Assembly: GCA_023416175.1 (NCBI GenBank)
Contig: JAEZIE010000058.1
Location: 1-8,206, forward strand
Origin: Bacillota bacterium
GTDB lineage: Bacteria; Bacillota; Clostridia; Christensenellales; CAG-138
Reading direction: 5' to 3'
Length of the DNA stretch: 8,206 nucleotides
A program made the position numbers and the translations under genes. The notes beneath the pieces were generated by a model. The model saw nothing but the letters and a program-made list of their open reading frames with translations, searched no databases and had not been told where the DNA came from. Numbering within the stretch: the stretch's first letter is position 1; each line of letters opens with the position of its first letter. Below, in pieces: positions 6,036-8,206 of this stretch.

Positions 6036-6066
6036 TAGTATTTGATGCTTGCATACGTGCTATGCG
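6036..6066 (-). promoter_or_regulatory. Possible sigma-G-like promoter for the coat operon
   Basis: On the minus strand CGCATA (6066-6061) and AATACTA (6042-6036) are 18 bases apart, each one mismatch from the forespore sigma-G elements TGCATA-like and CATACTA-like. The distance to the ATG leaves a leader of about 25 bases. A GCATA-N5-TATGC dyad at 6051-6065 overlaps the -35. I found no better sigma-A, sigma-E or sigma-K match. The match is weak and short motifs arise by chance. Confidence 0.3.
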
Positions 6067-6141
6067 AAAAAAGGCCAGCCAACAAAGACCACATATGGTA
6101 AATTGGAGGTAAAATAAAAAACACGTTTTGAGGCGCGGAAG

Positions 6142-6165
6142 GATTGCATTACAGTTACCGCAATC
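6142..6165. repeat. Inverted repeat in the divergent coat/ybaN-like intergenic region
   Basis: GATTGC at 6142-6147 and GCAATC at 6160-6165 are perfect complements separated by 12 bases. The dyad sits midway between the divergent coat operon and the DUF454 gene. It could be an operator or a weak hairpin. The rest of 6067-6270 is AT-rich; TATAAA at 6213-6218 and TACAAT at 6224-6229 are possible -10 elements for the plus-strand gene, with no clear -35. Confidence 0.3.
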
Positions 6166-6279
6166 GATTTATTATTGAAAGGTTTTAAATGATGCCGGGT
6201 AACCAATAAGATTATAAAAGGCCTACAATATGAAATGATAAGACGTGTCCCCTATCGGATAACGGGAGATGGAGAGCAT

Positions 6280-6690
6280 ATGAAAAACTTGTTGCTGCGT
6301 ATTGCAGGAGTGCTCAGTATAGCGCTTGGTATATTGGGAATCATTCTGCCGATACTGCCCACCACGCCTTTTATACTGCTTGCGGCCAGCTGCTTTGCCG
6401 CAAGCAGTCCCGGGCTTTATGCGTGGCTCATTCGAAACAAGCATCTTGGCCCGTTTGTACAAAACTACCGGCAGGGCTGTGGCGTACCCAAAAAGCGCAA
6501 GCGGGAGGCCATCCTCTTTCTGTGGGGTACGTTGTGCGTTTCAGCGGCCATATTCCGGCAGCCGGTGGTGTGGGGCATTTTGCTGCTTGCGGGCATAGGC
6601 GTCACGCTGCATCTGCTGCTGATCAAAACGGCGGAGGATGAACGGGAACAGCCCGCAGAGAAAACTCAAAAAGAAAGCGGCCCAGCATAA
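6280..6690 (+). CDS. DUF454 (YbaN-type) small membrane protein
   Basis: From the ATG at 6280 this is a 136-residue membrane protein. I prefer this start over the in-frame ATG at 6235 because GGAG lies five bases upstream and the product then begins MKNLLLRIAG, the usual family N-terminus. The first hydrophobic segment runs into GIILPILPTTPFILLAASCFA (about residues 18-38), the proline-rich hallmark of DUF454. It is followed by SSPGLYAWLIRNKHLGPFVQNY and a basic loop VPKKRKREA. Two more hydrophobic segments cover about 75-90 and 96-112. The tail is charged and hydrophilic. The function of DUF454 is not known to me; an inner-membrane location is clear from sequence. It converges on the 451-residue gene with a 15-base gap and no visible terminator. 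Confidence 0.88.
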   Translation: MKNLLLRIAGVLSIALGILGIILPILPTTPFILLAASCFAASSPGLYAWLIRNKHLGPFVQNYRQGCGVPKKRKREAILFLWGTLCVSAAIFRQPVVWGILLLAGIGVTLHLLLIKTAEDEREQPAEKTQKESGPA

Positions 6691-6705
6691 CCATCCATAA
6701 CAGGC

Positions 6706-8061
6706 TTATTCTTTCCAGTCCGCCTGTGTAAGCAGACGGATCTCATATTGCCGTTCCGGTTCCAGATCTTTGATATACAGGAAGAACGCCTTCTCCCAAG
6801 GCTCCGGTTCTTCCGCCAATTGCTCCGAATAGCGGTTGTTCAGGCGGCGCAGGACGGCTGCGAGCTCTTCGTTCGTTAGCATCGCATACACTTTAGGCAA
6901 TTCTTCTTCCTCAAAACACAGCGGGATAATCTCCAGCCAGTCCTCGAGCGAGCGCACCTGACGCGTAAGCAGCTTAAGCTTATCCGATAGGAAACGCATA
7001 TCGCGCAGTTCCTCAATCAATGCCCGCAGCGCCTCATTTGCCATGGGCCTTCGTTTGCGGTAGCGTATGTTGGGTCTTTTTTGTTCCGCCTCCGGGAAGG
7101 CGGTAAAAATACCTTCCAGCGCCGCTTCTGTTCGCTGTGCAAGAATGCGGTCAAGCAGTCCTGCTTCCGCCCGCCTCAGATAAGCGCAGAGCGCAGCATC
7201 CTTGCTGATTTTCTGTAAGTTAAGAAGCTTTGTCCCGGCCTGATGCAGCAGTTCCGCAAGCTCAACTTCAGAGCATCCTTCCATCAGCCGCCACAGCGCG
7301 ATGCGATCGGCTTTCCGGACATTGAGCGGCCGGATGTCCATTTTAAGGAGCGCCCGGCCTATGGCGTTATAATAAACCGGCTCAAACAGGTTGATAAGCG
7401 CCTCGTCCGGTTCCAGGCAATGCCCGTGCAGCAGGCGGGAGACGGTTTTTCCGTCAAATTGCAGCAAGAACCGGGTTTCGAGCAGAATATGTTCCAAATA
7501 GGCGTTGATGTAGGCAATGCCTTCGCCTCCCACAGGAAAAAACAAGGGGTAATCAATCATGCATGGAATGTCGTGCGTGCCCTGCCAAAAATCGTACCGG
7601 CGAAAGAACTGCGGCAGCGCCTCGTTGCACGTCGCAAGGTATGCTAAATTCTTGGTTTGAAAGCCGCATTCCTGAAGCGTTAAGAAAAGCTCCTTCGCGC
7701 GGGAGAACTCTTGGCGCACCAATGCGCGGCCATCTAAAAACAGCACGGGAAGCGCCTGTTCCCGAAGCAGCCGTGCCGCCCCATCCAGGCTTGCAGCCTG
7801 ACATAGGCGCAGTCCCAAACAGAAGCAGATGGAGCGGTAGAGCGATTGTGCCGTCTCCACCGGAATGGAGCTTGAGTCTCCCATGGTATGGCGCGTGGTC
7901 TCATCGGCAAGCAGCGTGTATAGACCAAGCTGCAGTTTTGGCATGTCCTCGGCACCCAGTATCCCGGCGGCTATGCCGTGGCGCAATACGGTATGGAAAT
8001 AGTCTCCGCCCGCATACGCGGCTTGTTCCGGCTGGTTCAGGGAAGGAAAATTGCCCTGCAT
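6706..8061 (-). CDS. Protein of unknown function, probably DUF6179 family
   Basis: This is a complete 451-residue, largely helical, cytoplasmic-looking protein with no signal peptide or membrane segment. Distinct stretches are GDSSSIPVETAQSLYRSI (residues 61-78), HDIPCMIDYP (163-172), GGEGIAYINAYLEHILLE soon after, and FEPVYYNAIGRALL around 220-235. From memory these fit DUF6179, a family of unannotated Firmicutes proteins; this is not certain. The N-terminal GDSSS and HDIPC motifs look too specific to be structural filler, but I see no known catalytic signature. The start is firm: GAGGAGG lies six bases before the ATG, inside the last codons of the upstream gene, and the two genes are separated by one base. 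They are therefore almost certainly co-translated partners. Confidence 0.7.
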   Translation of the reverse strand: MQGNFPSLNQPEQAAYAGGDYFHTVLRHGIAAGILGAEDMPKLQLGLYTLLADETTRHTMGDSSSIPVETAQSLYRSICFCLGLRLCQAASLDGAARLLREQALPVLFLDGRALVRQEFSRAKELFLTLQECGFQTKNLAYLATCNEALPQFFRRYDFWQGTHDIPCMIDYPLFFPVGGEGIAYINAYLEHILLETRFLLQFDGKTVSRLLHGHCLEPDEALINLFEPVYYNAIGRALLKMDIRPLNVRKADRIALWRLMEGCSEVELAELLHQAGTKLLNLQKISKDAALCAYLRRAEAGLLDRILAQRTEAALEGIFTAFPEAEQKRPNIRYRKRRPMANEALRALIEELRDMRFLSDKLKLLTRQVRSLEDWLEIIPLCFEEEELPKVYAMLTNEELAAVLRRLNNRYSEQLAEEPEPWEKAFFLYIKDLEPERQYEIRLLTQADWKE

Positions 8062-8062
8062 A

Positions 8063-8206
8063 CTATTCCTCCTCGTCGTACCGGATATCGCGGCAGAGAT
8101 CCTCCAGCAGGGTGCCGGTCAGATAGTCTACGGAGCCTTCGCAGTCCCCGTCAAAATGCTCCTTCATGAAGGCGATCAGTTCGTCGTCTGCTAGGGATTC
8201 GAGCGA
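8063..8206 (-). CDS. C-terminal fragment of an upstream partner, probably DUF6323 family
   Basis: The minus-strand frame is open from the right edge of the window to a TAG at 8065-8063, giving 47 residues of a protein that starts outside. Visible features are LADDELIAFMKEHFDG, a central D-C-E-G-S, DYLTGTLLEDLCRDI and an acidic end DEEE. This resembles my memory of DUF6323, which I recall lying next to DUF6179 genes. The stop is one base from the ATG of the 451-residue gene, and the final GAGGAGG codons serve as that gene's ribosome binding site. Function is unknown. Confidence 0.6.
   Translation of the reverse strand, partial: SLESLADDELIAFMKEHFDGDCEGSVDYLTGTLLEDLCRDIRYDEEE

Noticed and set aside
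6103..6125. GGAGG-like sequence on the plus strand suggesting a small gene start
   Set aside because: No ATG, GTG or TTG follows at a usable distance with a meaningful frame.
7563..8126. A 187-codon plus-strand frame opposite the 451-residue gene
   Set aside because: The Arg/Pro/Ser-rich composition and lack of any motif mark it as a shadow of the minus-strand gene, which has a strong RBS and coupled neighbour.

Overview
The window suggests a spore-forming, moderately GC-rich member of the Firmicutes, probably class Clostridia. This rests on CotF-type spore coat genes, strong AGGAGG ribosome binding sites, lipoprotein-type substrate binding, AT-rich intergenic DNA and a gene pair resembling clostridial DUF6323/DUF6179 proteins. 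No species can be named from the sequence.

Positions 1-4193 hold a molybdenum locus. The 3' end of a MogA/MoaB-type molybdopterin adenylyltransferase gene runs on the plus strand and converges on modC with a 3-base gap. On the minus strand, in transcription order, lie a MoeA-like molybdopterin-binding protein with a cysteine-rich tail (4024-3005), modA (2906-2061), modB (1948-1268) and modC (1275-223). Together they would take up molybdate (ModA binding lipoprotein, ModB permease, ModC ATPase) and insert it into molybdopterin. The 112-base modA-modB gap can fold on the transcribed strand into two back-to-back stem-loops, the second pairing with the modB ribosome binding site. This is the most interesting non-coding signal in the window.

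Positions 4134-5293 form a self-contained unit: a DraG-type ADP-ribosylglycohydrolase on the minus strand with a good extended -10 promoter and its own terminator. No partner ADP-ribosyltransferase is visible.

Positions 5354-6066 hold a two-gene minus-strand sporulation operon: a 60-residue helical protein, then a 131-residue CotF-family coat protein. Translation looks coupled, a strong terminator follows, and a weak sigma-G-like promoter may precede it.

From 6280 to the end, a plus-strand DUF454 (YbaN-type) small membrane protein converges on a minus-strand pair: a 451-residue protein of unknown function (probably DUF6179) and, entering from the right edge, the tail of its partner (probably DUF6323). 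Most genes belong to known families. I see no CRISPR array, mobile element, tRNA or rRNA.
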